Assembly: GCA_028277225.1 (NCBI GenBank)
Contig: JANQHB010000072.1
Location: 1 to 51,650, forward strand
Length of the DNA stretch: 51,650 bases
Direction of reading: 5' to 3'
From: Chlorobium sp.
Lineage (GTDB): Bacteria; Bacteroidota; Chlorobiia; Chlorobiales; Chlorobiaceae
In this document: one piece after another, positions 1 through 6,641 of the stretch
How the letters are laid out: the number at the start of each line of letters is the position of its first letter
Numbering within the stretch: position 1 is the first letter of the stretch
Notes under the pieces: generated by a model
What the model was told of the DNA's origin: nothing
Database searches by the model: none
What the model saw: only the letters and a program-made list of their open reading frames with translations
Position numbers and translations under genes: made by a program

Positions 1-133
1 TGGAGGAGTCCTTCTTGTCGTACACCTGTTGGCGGCAAGGACAAAAAAACCGGGTAATCAAAGTAGCATGACCAACAGAGCCGATGGATATAGTGGAGAC
101 CAGCATATTTAACAGGAATGTATTCCTCTTCAT
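1..133 (-). CDS. Partial small membrane-anchored or secreted protein, cut by the window edge
   Basis: An open frame on the minus strand starts with ATG at 133 and runs off the left edge without a stop, giving 44 visible codons. The peptide begins with basic residues (MKRN) followed by a hydrophobic stretch (FLLNMLVSTISIGSVGHATL) and then a Cys-Pro-Cys turn and a charged segment. This looks like an N-terminal signal anchor or transmembrane segment. An AAGG lies a few bases upstream of the ATG as a weak ribosome binding site. I do not recognise the family, and a chance open frame of this length is possible. The coding potential rests only on the signal-like N-terminus. Confidence 0.35.
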   Translation of the reverse strand, partial: MKRNTFLLNMLVSTISIGSVGHATLITRFFCPCRQQVYDKKDSS

Positions 134-405
134 TGCCTTGGCTACGCCGAACATTGGCTTACAGCTGAGCGCAAAAAGTAGGAGTCCTTTGCTTACTGCA
201 ACTATTCTATAACGTTGTTCCGTAATAACAATAAGTCGTTAAGAGCCTTTTTTCAGTAGATGCAGAGCAAAAAAAGATCTAAGAGTTGCATCAGTCAACT
301 GTCACAAGCAATGCTATCATTGCAATACAGAGCAACGTCTCCAAGCAGGCCGTAAGCAACTCAACCGGGAACCGGAAATCGCCCACCTCTAAACCAAACC
401 GAACC

Positions 406-921
406 ATGGACTTTTACGATCTTGTCACACAACGCTGCAGCCTCAGAAGCTTCATCAAGGAACAGCCAGTCGACAAAGAGGTCCTCAAGAGGATCCTCGA
501 GGCAGGCCGCATGGCCCCGTCGGCAAAAAACCTTCAGCCATGGACATTCAAGGTGGTCAGTTCACCTGAAAAACTCGAACAGATCTATCCCTCCTACCCC
601 GCTGACTGGATCAGAAGCGCCCCCCACCTGCTTTTTGTCACCGGCAGGAAGGACGAAGCCTGGCAGCGGAAATACGACGGCTACAACTCTATCGAGACCG
701 ACCTGACGATTGCCCTGGACCACATCATTCTCGCTGCAACGTGGGAAGGCATCGCCACCTGCTGGATCGAGGCATTCAATCCGGCCATACTCCGACCGGC
801 TCTCGGCCTCGATGAAAACGAAGCACTGTTCGCTTTCACGCCGCTCGGGTACCCGGCACCGGATGCAAAACCGCGCCCGAAGATCCGCAAAGAGCTTGAC
901 CAGATCGTCGAGTTTCTGTAA
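406..921 (+). CDS. Nitroreductase family protein
   Basis: The product (171 aa from this start) belongs to the FMN-dependent nitroreductase superfamily, which reduces nitro compounds, quinones or other electrophiles with NAD(P)H. The N-terminus DFYDLVTQRCSLRSF matches the family signature, in which the Arg and Ser near residues 10-14 contact the FMN phosphate, and AGRMAPSAKNLQPW (about residues 38-51) is the second FMN-binding block. The C-terminal half has the GIATCWIEAF segment usual for the dimer core. An upstream in-frame ATG at 286 would add 40 polar residues that do not look like the family, so the ATG at 406 directly before DFYDL is preferred. It stands alone between non-coding stretches. 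The physiological substrate cannot be read from the sequence. Confidence 0.88.
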   Translation: MDFYDLVTQRCSLRSFIKEQPVDKEVLKRILEAGRMAPSAKNLQPWTFKVVSSPEKLEQIYPSYPADWIRSAPHLLFVTGRKDEAWQRKYDGYNSIETDLTIALDHIILAATWEGIATCWIEAFNPAILRPALGLDENEALFAFTPLGYPAPDAKPRPKIRKELDQIVEFL

Positions 922-1310
922 CCGGCCGCCTGGGCTAGGGGACGTTTGCTGTTAAGGGCTGTTCTGGTTGACAATGCGGAGGCTCTTTGCTCGCCGTTCG
1001 GTAGAGTTCTGTTTAACTGTGGAGCGGTTGATTTGCTTGTCTTTTTTGTCAGATATGGCGAAATTGTGAAGAGATGTTAGAGAATAGGTGGTGGAAGATA
1101 ATTCGTCTGGAAGGTATGCGTAAGCCGTATAAGCATACCAAGAGAGGCCTTTTCTTGCTATGAAAACCAGATTGATGCATTTTTCAGGCAGAATATCAGG
1201 ATTTATATGTGTCGATTCTATTGGATTGCATGAAAATCCGTAGTGCAGATAATAATTGATGTTAGTTTTTATTCAGTTCACATCGATAGAGGTTCAGTTG
1301 GAAAATTTGG
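922..1310. other. 389-bp non-coding stretch before the cassette genes
   Basis: No convincing gene is seen. The stretch around 1022-1066 and the stretch 1240-1273 each resemble parts of the sequence upstream of trpS (5096-5168), including a 13-base perfect match TGCAGATAATAAT. The region lies directly 5' of the first gene with an attC-like site and could hold the promoter or the leading recombination site of the array. No standard attI could be recognised. Confidence 0.4.
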
Positions 1311-2081
1311 ATGATTGACAAAGATGGTTATATAAACGTCAGCGGTTCGTCGATTTATTACGAGCTATCTGGTAATCCAAATGGTGAGCCTCTGCTAATG
1401 CTGCATGGTGGCTTAGGTTCGATCGGCGATCTGGCGCCCCTGCATGAATATATTGCCGTTGACTATCGCCTGATAAGTATCGATTTTCGTGGTCATGGAA
1501 AGTCACCGTTGGATGGAATTCCGTTGAGTTATGCGCAATACCAGAGTGATGTCCAAGGGGTGCTTTCTCATCTTGGCGTTACACGATACTCAATATTTGG
1601 TTTTAGTGATGGTGGGGTTGTAGGTTACCGATTGGCGGCACAACAACCAGAAAATGTTGTTTGTTTGATCACACTTGGTTCGCAATGGCGTTTAGAGGCT
1701 CATGACCCATCTATTGAGCTACTGAGTAACCTGACAGCTGAGTTTTGGGCTGAAAACTTTCCTGCTGGTGTAGACTCCTATAATGCTTCCAATCCGAATC
1801 CAGACTTCACAAAGCTTGTAGATGCGGTAAAAGCAGTGTGGCTTGATATTACAGAGTCTGGTTATCCATGTGGTTTGGTCGAAAGCATAACTTGCCCGAG
1901 CCTAATTATTCGAGGTGACAATGATTTCCTTTTCTCTCTAGATGAGGCGGTATCATTAAAAGCAAAAATACCCGGTGCTGATTTTGCCAATATTCCGTTT
2001 ACAGAGCATGCGTCTCATCAAGAGTCACCGGAGTTGGTTGGTGCAATTGTGAAAAAATTTATGTCACAGCAAAAAAACTAA
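1311..2081 (+). CDS. Alpha/beta hydrolase, carried as an integron gene cassette
   Basis: A 256-aa alpha/beta-fold hydrolase. LLMLHGGLG (residues 28-36) forms the oxyanion-hole HG turn, and GFSDGG (97-102) is the nucleophile elbow with Ser99. RGDNDFLF (201-208) carries the likely acid Asp205, and ASHQESPE supplies the likely catalytic His236. The RGHGKS block after strand 4 is typical of esterase and haloperoxidase-like members. The substrate is unknown. The stop codon TAA (2079-2081) lies inside the attC-like site at 2076-2136, the usual arrangement in integron cassettes. Base composition appears more AT-rich than in the core genes further right, consistent with acquisition. The ribosome binding site upstream of the ATG is weak. 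Confidence 0.85.
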   Translation: MIDKDGYINVSGSSIYYELSGNPNGEPLLMLHGGLGSIGDLAPLHEYIAVDYRLISIDFRGHGKSPLDGIPLSYAQYQSDVQGVLSHLGVTRYSIFGFSDGGVVGYRLAAQQPENVVCLITLGSQWRLEAHDPSIELLSNLTAEFWAENFPAGVDSYNASNPNPDFTKLVDAVKAVWLDITESGYPCGLVESITCPSLIIRGDNDFLFSLDEAVSLKAKIPGADFANIPFTEHASHQESPELVGAIVKKFMSQQKN

Positions 2082-2136
2082 CAAGCGCATGCATCGGACC
2101 GCAGCTACGCTGCGGCCTATGATGCGAGCGTGAGGC
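2076..2136 (+). repeat. attC-like cassette recombination site 1
   Basis: The element starts with AACTAACAAGCGCATGCA and ends with GATGCGAGCGTGAGGC. Its arms are partly complementary, and the centre holds a perfect 7-bp stem CCGCAGC/GCTGCGG with a 3-base loop. The 5' core contains the stop codon of the upstream hydrolase gene. The 3' core is GTGAGGC, one base off the G-TT-RRRY consensus, so this site may be weakened. Its first 15 bases from TAACAA are identical to those of the site at 2656-2728, which is the strongest support for a shared family. Confidence 0.75.
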
Positions 2137-2142
2137 GTCACC

Positions 2143-2661
2143 ATGGCTCGTAACATAGAAATCAAAGCTAGAATCGAAGACGTAGAGGCCTTGGAAAAAC
2201 AAGCCGCAAAAATTGCTGACGGCAAGCCGGTTGAAATTATTCAGGACGACTCTTTCTTTGAGTGCGATAGCGGCCGCTTAAAACTACGTGAGTTTCCCAA
2301 TGGACAGGGAGAGTTGATTTTCTATCAACGAGCAGATAAATCAGGACCCAAGGAAAGCTTCTATCTAATCTCAAAAACTCAAGAACCAGAAAAATTACGG
2401 GAAATACTTTGCCTGGCATACGGTACCGTTGGTCGGGTTCAAAAACGAAGAATGCTGTATTTCAAAGGCCGGACCAGAATACATGTTGATCGTGTTCAAG
2501 AACTTGGAAGTTTTCTTGAGCTTGAAGTTGTTCTCGACGAAGATGAAAACGCTGAGAAAGGGGTTGCCGAAGCAAGATTCATACTATCCAAACTTGGCGT
2601 CAATGATGAACAGCTAATTGAGGGTGCTTACATTGATCTATTGCAAACCAATGACGCCTAA
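2143..2661 (+). CDS. CYTH-domain protein (class IV adenylate cyclase / thiamine triphosphatase-like), cassette gene
   Basis: A 172-aa single-domain CYTH protein. NIEIKAR (residues 4-10) corresponds to the ExExK signature with the first Glu replaced by Asn. RLKLRE (45-50), KRR (101-103), RIHVDRV (112-118) and FLELEVVL (124-131) are the alternating basic and acidic tunnel strands that bind triphosphate and metal. Members cleave or cyclise triphosphates (class IV cAMP synthesis, thiamine triphosphatase, inorganic triphosphatase); the sequence does not decide which. The gene begins 7 bases after attC site 1, and its TAA stop is inside attC site 2, so it forms a complete cassette of about 590 bp. 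The ATG at 2143 is the only sensible start. Confidence 0.85.
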   Translation: MARNIEIKARIEDVEALEKQAAKIADGKPVEIIQDDSFFECDSGRLKLREFPNGQGELIFYQRADKSGPKESFYLISKTQEPEKLREILCLAYGTVGRVQKRRMLYFKGRTRIHVDRVQELGSFLELEVVLDEDENAEKGVAEARFILSKLGVNDEQLIEGAYIDLLQTNDA

Positions 2662-2728
2662 CAAGCGCATGCAGACGGATTGCCAAACCGCTACGCGCTT
2701 TGGCAATCGCTGATGCGAAGCGTTGGCT
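2656..2728 (+). repeat. attC-like cassette recombination site 2
   Basis: This is the best-formed site of the array. The 5' core is GCCTAAC, a full match to RYYYAAC, and the 3' end is GAAGCGTTGGCT with the required GTT. Between them GCGCATGCAG is partly complementary to CTGATGCGAAGCG, and a 10-bp perfect stem GATTGCCAAA/TTTGGCAATC encloses a short loop. The length of 73 bp and the overlap of the TAA stop of the CYTH gene with the 5' core are both typical of attC sites. Confidence 0.85.
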
Positions 2729-2740
2729 CTCAAAAATAAC

Positions 2741-3322
2741 ATGCAGAAATATCTGGCATCAAGTAAAATAATCGACTGGGAGTGTCCTGAAGTCAGTAAA
2801 AAAGCAAAAGAACTTTCTCATGATATTGATCATCACGAGGGTGTTGCAAAAGCTTGCTTTGATTTTGTGCGTGATGAAATAAAGCATAGCAACGATTTTC
2901 ATTTAAATCCAGTTACGTGTAAAGCCTCTGATGTCCTTAAATTCAAAACAGGCTATTGCTACGCAAAAAGCCATTTGTTGGCTGCATTGTTAAGGGCAAA
3001 TGGAATTCCTGCCGGGCTTTGTTATCAACGGCTTACTATAGAAAATGATAAACCACCATTTTGTTTGCATGGTCTTAATGCTGTTTATTTGCCGGGAATC
3101 GGGTGGTATCGCATTGATGCCAGAGGAAATAAAGAAGGGGTAGAGGCAGAATTCACTCCTCCAAAGGAAAAACTGGCTTTTCCAATTATTGTTGAAGGTG
3201 AGGCAGACTTACCAGAAATCTGGTCGGAACCATTGCCAGATATAGTATCTGTACTTAATCAATCAAAGACATATGAAGAAGTGGCAAATAATTTACCAGA
3301 TGTTGAAATCAATAAGAGCTAA
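2741..3322 (+). CDS. Transglutaminase-like (papain-fold) protein, cassette gene
   Basis: A 193-aa protein with a transglutaminase-like core: Cys73 in TGYCYAKSHLLAALLRANGI, His110 in CLHGLNAVYL and Asp126 in WYRIDARGN form the expected Cys-His-Asp triad. Bacterial members are mostly thiol proteases or amidases rather than cross-linking enzymes. There is no signal peptide, so a cytoplasmic role is likely. A TTG at 2723 would add six residues, but it falls in the attC core of the previous cassette, so the ATG at 2741 is preferred. The TAA stop lies inside attC site 3, making this a complete cassette of about 680 bp. The substrate is unknown. Confidence 0.85.
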   Translation: MQKYLASSKIIDWECPEVSKKAKELSHDIDHHEGVAKACFDFVRDEIKHSNDFHLNPVTCKASDVLKFKTGYCYAKSHLLAALLRANGIPAGLCYQRLTIENDKPPFCLHGLNAVYLPGIGWYRIDARGNKEGVEAEFTPPKEKLAFPIIVEGEADLPEIWSEPLPDIVSVLNQSKTYEEVANNLPDVEINKS

Positions 3323-3404
3323 CAAGGCAAATGCGCCCGGACGGTAAAAAGCGCCGCTCGCACCTCGCACTGCTTTTTGTCTCCGGTGATTTGCGACGTT
3401 GCCG
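3317..3404 (+). repeat. attC-like cassette recombination site 3
   Basis: The element opens with AGCTAACAAGGCAAATGCGC and closes with GGTGATTTGCGACGTTGCCG. The arms CAAATGCGCCCGG and CCGGTGATTTGCG are largely complementary, and an inner stem TAAAAAGC/GCTTTTTG surrounds a loop rich in CGC. At 88 bp it is the longest of the three. It contains the TAA stop of the transglutaminase-like gene. The decayed transposase begins within ten bases of its 3' core. Confidence 0.78.
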
Positions 3405-3411
3405 CTTTATG

Positions 3412-3729
3412 TCAATAGAGATGGCGTTTTTTTCCCTTGTCTTGCTGTTCGTTTTTCTTGTCAACCATGTCTCGAAGTTTCTGATCCCAGATGGTGAGAT
3501 GTTCCGTATGCAGGCCTCGTTCCCTGAGAAACTCACCCAACTGTTCATCGTCGATGCCGGCGGATTCGAAACCAACTCGTATTTCTCCTTGGGTGTCAGG
3601 AAACGGAGACAACTGTCTTGATTTCCATCTGTCAAGATACCTGATCCAGTACACTTGATCCAATTCCTGATTGTTTGATGGTTGACACCTGTTTCCCGGC
3701 TGACTTCTAGTTCTTGGGGACGTTCGCAA
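3412..3729 (-). pseudogene. Decayed insertion-sequence transposase OrfA (helix-turn-helix type), frameshifted
   Basis: Read on the minus strand, two overlapping frames together give an OrfA-like protein. One frame holds SRETGVNHQTIRNWIK, a helix-turn-helix, followed by LTPKEKYELV. The other frame continues with FESAGIDDEQLGEFLRERGL and then HTEHLTIWDQKLRDMVDKK. A single shift in the codons around GTTGGTTTCG joins them. The 'LTxxEKYxLVxExAxLxExELGEFxRxKGL' pattern is known from IS3-like OrfA proteins. No OrfB catalytic domain or terminal inverted repeat is visible, so this is a fossil. It sits immediately beside attC site 3. Confidence 0.6.
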
Positions 3730-3885
3730 CTACGTAAACTAACGATGCGATGCCTGCTATGTGATGGTGCATGCGGGATCGGCGGGAAGGGGTCGCGTTG
3801 CCGATGACGAAGATCGGGTTGGGGGGTGTTGTGAAAGCGCCGATGCAAGCCGGTAGCGGGTAGAGAATGGAAGTTTCTTACATAA

Positions 3886-4128
3886 AAGCCTTGGCCAGTC
3901 ATAGATGGCAAGCTTGTTCAGCAAGCCGTCGTTACCGTACTGAGTTCGATATACGAGACAGAATTCTATGGATTCTCCTACGGCTACCGGCCAGAACGCA
4001 GCTCCCATCGGCCTGACGCCCCACACATTCTGTTCGGCTCGGCCGTCATCGTTCAGCTTTTGAGGAGAGCAGGTATGGGAGGGCGAGATGGATTACGTTT
4101 TGAGTTGAAACGTTGCATGGCGGAATAA
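3886..4128 (+). pseudogene. Reverse transcriptase fragment of a group II intron type, decayed
   Basis: In the plus frame starting at 3886 the peptide reads KPWPVIDGKLVQQAVVTVLS then SIYETEFYGFSYGYRPERSS. This matches the block of group II intron reverse transcriptases usually written as RPLGIPxxxDKxVQxAxxxVLxxIYExxFxxxSYGFRPxRSxH. The frame is closed upstream by a stop at 3883-3885, and after SSH the family likeness fades. The YADD catalytic box is absent. Only about 45 residues of the roughly 400-residue protein remain, so it cannot be active. No intron RNA domain V was recognised nearby. Confidence 0.6.
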
Positions 4129-4252
4129 TATTGTAATGTTATATATTTAATTAGACTGAATAAAAATATCGGGATGATGATGAGAAAATGATAAGTGTTC
4201 ACGTTACATGCAACAAGGTCACTGAAAATTCAACCGAAAGGAGGAACACGAA

Positions 4253-4531
4253 ATGGCAGTTCAAAAACCGTTTGATCCCGCGCAGCAGATGGTTAGGGTA
4301 TTTAAAGAAAATAATGACCTGTTATCCAGATTGAAAAGCGAAACCGACCCCATCACCGTGCTGCAGGAAGCTGCGAACACTGTAGAGAAAGATTCACGGC
4401 AAAACGACAGAATTCATTATCGCATCGCGGCAGGTGTGTTCGGGGCGCTTACACTGATTGCCGCGGTTGGTGCAATCGTGCTGGTTGCGTTCGATAAAAT
4501 AACACCGGATCTGCGGGATGTTGTTTACTAG
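4253..4531 (+). CDS. Small single-pass membrane protein of unknown function
   Basis: A 92-aa protein with a polar, partly helical N-terminal half and one predicted transmembrane segment (about residues 58-80, IAAGVFGALTLIAAVGAIVL), then a short charged tail. It has a strong ribosome binding site (AAAGGAGG, 9 bases before the ATG), unlike most genes here. The following gene, 54 bases downstream, has an equally strong one, which suggests the two are co-transcribed and came together. I do not recognise a family. The N-in or N-out orientation cannot be decided. Confidence 0.65.
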   Translation: MAVQKPFDPAQQMVRVFKENNDLLSRLKSETDPITVLQEAANTVEKDSRQNDRIHYRIAAGVFGALTLIAAVGAIVLVAFDKITPDLRDVVY

Positions 4532-4585
4532 GTAGAAACGAGAGACGATTGTGTCCAACGAAGAAAAACAAAAAGGAGGGAGAAT

Positions 4586-5083
4586 ATGGACAGTGTGAAT
4601 CAAAAAGCGGTGCCAAGGATTGAGATTGACAAGCACTTAAAAGATAACTGGACTCCACAGGAGACCGATAATGTCAAGATTGTTCTGGACTTCTTTCAGC
4701 GCTTGATGAATGAGCATGATTTCGACTACATACTCGAAAAGTATGGAAACGGCTCATATCTACAGCACAACAGAGCAATACCAGACGAGATATCCGGTCT
4801 TGTTGGTTATGTGAAAACACTTACAAAACGATTTCCAGACTATTCTTTTGATGTCAAACGGGTTATGGCTGATGGAGACTTTGTTGTCTTACACAGCCAC
4901 ACCACGATGAATGCAAACCACAGAGGTGACGAGACAAAAGGATTTATCATTACGGATACGTTCAGGCTGGAAAAAGGTAAACTGGCGGAACATTGGGATG
5001 CTATACAGCCCATAGATACGTTTTCAAAAGTGTTGTTTTTGATGACGGGAGGCACTATAGGAAACAACAATTCAGCATTTTAG
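4586..5083 (+). CDS. SnoaL-like (NTF2-fold) protein
   Basis: A 165-aa protein of the SnoaL/NTF2-like superfamily. The block NGSYLQHNRAIPDEISG (residues 50-66), the segment RFPDYSFDVKRVMADGDFVV (81-100) and the end RLEKGKLAEHWDAIQPI are characteristic of the group often annotated as predicted SnoaL-like aldol-condensation-catalysing enzymes. The fold is a cone-shaped alpha+beta barrel binding small hydrophobic ligands. The true reaction is not known for most members. It has a strong AAGGAGG ribosome binding site and follows the small membrane protein gene closely. The 115 bases after it share a repeat with the region upstream of the hydrolase gene. Confidence 0.82.
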   Translation: MDSVNQKAVPRIEIDKHLKDNWTPQETDNVKIVLDFFQRLMNEHDFDYILEKYGNGSYLQHNRAIPDEISGLVGYVKTLTKRFPDYSFDVKRVMADGDFVVLHSHTTMNANHRGDETKGFIITDTFRLEKGKLAEHWDAIQPIDTFSKVLFLMTGGTIGNNNSAF

Positions 5084-5198
5084 CAGTACTATAGAGCAGG
5101 GTTGTTGATGTCTTGTTATTTACGGGAGTTATGGCGACATTGTGATTCTGTATTGCAGATAATAATCAATGTTGGCTAAGCTGGGAGGTACAGGATCA

Positions 5199-6317
5199 AT
5201 GGACAGGGTTGACTATGGAACGTTTGAAGCCAGTCTCGAACGAAGCGCCCGCCTTGAACAGGCGCTGCAGGAGAATCCGACTCACTACCGTGTGCTGACG
5301 GGCGATCGCCCGACGGGCAGATTGCACGTGGGCCATCTTTTCGGTTCTCTTCAGAATCGGGTTCGCCTTCAGGGGATGGGAGTCCCCATTTTCGTCGTCA
5401 TTGCAGACTACCAGGTGCTTACAGATCGCGATTCTGCAGCGGACATAGCGGACAATGTTCATCAGCTTGTCCTGGACTATCTTGCTGCGGGTCTCGACCC
5501 GGAAAACGGCAGTACCTTCATCTTTCCACACAGCCATGTGCCGGAGTTAAATCAACTGCTTATTCCGTTTCTGACGCTCGTGGCCAACGCCGAGCTCAAT
5601 AGAAATCCGACGGTCAAAGAAGAAATTCAGGCATCGGGGCAACAGCAGATCAACGCGGGAATGTATACCTATCCTGTCCATCAGGCCGCCGACATTCTGT
5701 TCTGTAAGGCTTCGGTCGTGCCGGTGGGCAAGGACCAGCTTCCACACCTTGAATTGACTCGGACGATAGCACGGCGTTTCAATTCGCGCTTTGGGGGCGA
5801 AGAGCCTGTCTTCCCGGAGCCACGACCACTTTTGAGCAATGCGCCGGTCATTCTGGGCCTGGACGGTTCGCAGAAGATGAGCAAGAGCCGGAACAATGCC
5901 ATTTTGCTCTCTTCTTCGGAAGACGAGACGGCTAAGTGTGTCAAGACTGCCAAAACCGACATGGACCGCTTGATAACGTACGATCCGATCCGGAGGCCGG
6001 AGGTCGCCAATCTTCTTCTGCTTCTGTCGCTTTGTACCAGCAGGGCTCCTGAAGACCTCGCCTCTGAAATCAAAGAGCAGGGGGCCTCCCGGCTCAAATC
6101 GCTTCTGACTGAAGCCTTGAATGAGTACCTTCGTCCTCTCCGCCGGCGCCGGCAAGAATTGGAGAAGGACCCGGAATTTATCCATCATGTGCTCAAGAAG
6201 GGGATTGTTCGCGCTCGAGAAGTTGCACAGGACACCTTGGCTGACGTAAGGGAGGCGATGAACATGGCATACGGAATAGATTTCGATGCCAAACAAGGCA
6301 ATGCACCCAACGGCTGA
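5199..6317 (+). CDS. trpS: Tryptophanyl-tRNA synthetase, possibly a cassette-borne extra copy
   Basis: A class I aminoacyl-tRNA synthetase of 372 aa that charges tRNA-Trp. TGDRPTGRLHVGHLFGS holds the HIGH motif as HVGH, and QKMSKSRNNA holds an intact KMSKS. TYPVHQAADILFCKASVVPV then GKDQLPHLELTR is the tryptophan/dimer region. The ATG at 5199 is preferred because GGGAGG lies 11 bases upstream; an earlier ATG at 5169 would put the start in repeat sequence. The last ten codons (DAKQGNAPNG) are written by DNA resembling the 5' half of attC site 3, as if a TAA stop had mutated to AAA and translation now reads on. Whether the organism has another trpS cannot be seen here. Confidence 0.92.
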   Translation: MDRVDYGTFEASLERSARLEQALQENPTHYRVLTGDRPTGRLHVGHLFGSLQNRVRLQGMGVPIFVVIADYQVLTDRDSAADIADNVHQLVLDYLAAGLDPENGSTFIFPHSHVPELNQLLIPFLTLVANAELNRNPTVKEEIQASGQQQINAGMYTYPVHQAADILFCKASVVPVGKDQLPHLELTRTIARRFNSRFGGEEPVFPEPRPLLSNAPVILGLDGSQKMSKSRNNAILLSSSEDETAKCVKTAKTDMDRLITYDPIRRPEVANLLLLLSLCTSRAPEDLASEIKEQGASRLKSLLTEALNEYLRPLRRRRQELEKDPEFIHHVLKKGIVRAREVAQDTLADVREAMNMAYGIDFDAKQGNAPNG

Positions 6318-6332
6318 TGTGAGGCGTTCGGG
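6288..6332 (+). repeat. Shortened attC-like remnant at the 3' end of trpS
   Basis: The left part AACAAGGCAATGCACCC resembles AACAAGGCAAATGCGCCC of attC site 3. The right part CGGCTGATGTGAGGCGTT resembles CCGGTGATTTGCGACGTT at the end of the same site. The central variable stem is missing, so the element is only 45 bp and is probably inactive. The 5' core reads GCCAAAC; a T at 6291 would restore both GCCTAAC and an in-frame TAA stop for trpS. Confidence 0.5.
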
Positions 6333-6343
6333 AGAGAACTATA

Positions 6344-6601
6344 ATGGGCAAATCAAACCTGAAACGACCCGTTGAACCCATGCCCGCGTTCGTGCAGGCA
6401 GCACTGGAGAAAGAAAACCTTATCAGCGATTACGAGTCACGACCGGCGTATCAGAGGAATGACTACCTGCTTTGGATCAATTCGGCAAAGAGACAACAAA
6501 CAAAGGAAAAACGGCTGAAGCAGATGCTGGAGGAGCTCAGTGCCGGTGGGGTGTACATGAATATGAAGCACGCGCCCTCAGAGAAGAAAAAAATTGTCTG
6601 A
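6344..6601 (+). CDS. Small YdeI/OmpD-associated family protein
   Basis: An 85-aa protein that corresponds to the C-terminal helical part of the YdeI/OmpD-associated family. MPAFVQAALEKENLISDY followed by SRPAYQRNDYLLWINSAKRQ and KRLKQMLEELSAGG fits the family pattern of a short helix, the YQRxDYxxWI motif and a closing 'RLxxMLxxL' helix. The molecular role of the family is not established. The start lies 12 bases after the attC-like remnant, the usual spacing for a cassette gene. No attC is visible after its stop. Confidence 0.7.
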   Translation: MGKSNLKRPVEPMPAFVQAALEKENLISDYESRPAYQRNDYLLWINSAKRQQTKEKRLKQMLEELSAGGVYMNMKHAPSEKKKIV

Positions 6602-6641
6602 ACTGCCTTAACTGCAGGGCTTGATGCTTTTAAGCATGAGG

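Noticed and set aside
1009..1078. Possible attC beginning GTTTAAC and ending GATGTTAGAG
   Set aside because: The cores look right, but the inner arms are not complementary and no gene stop overlaps the 5' core.
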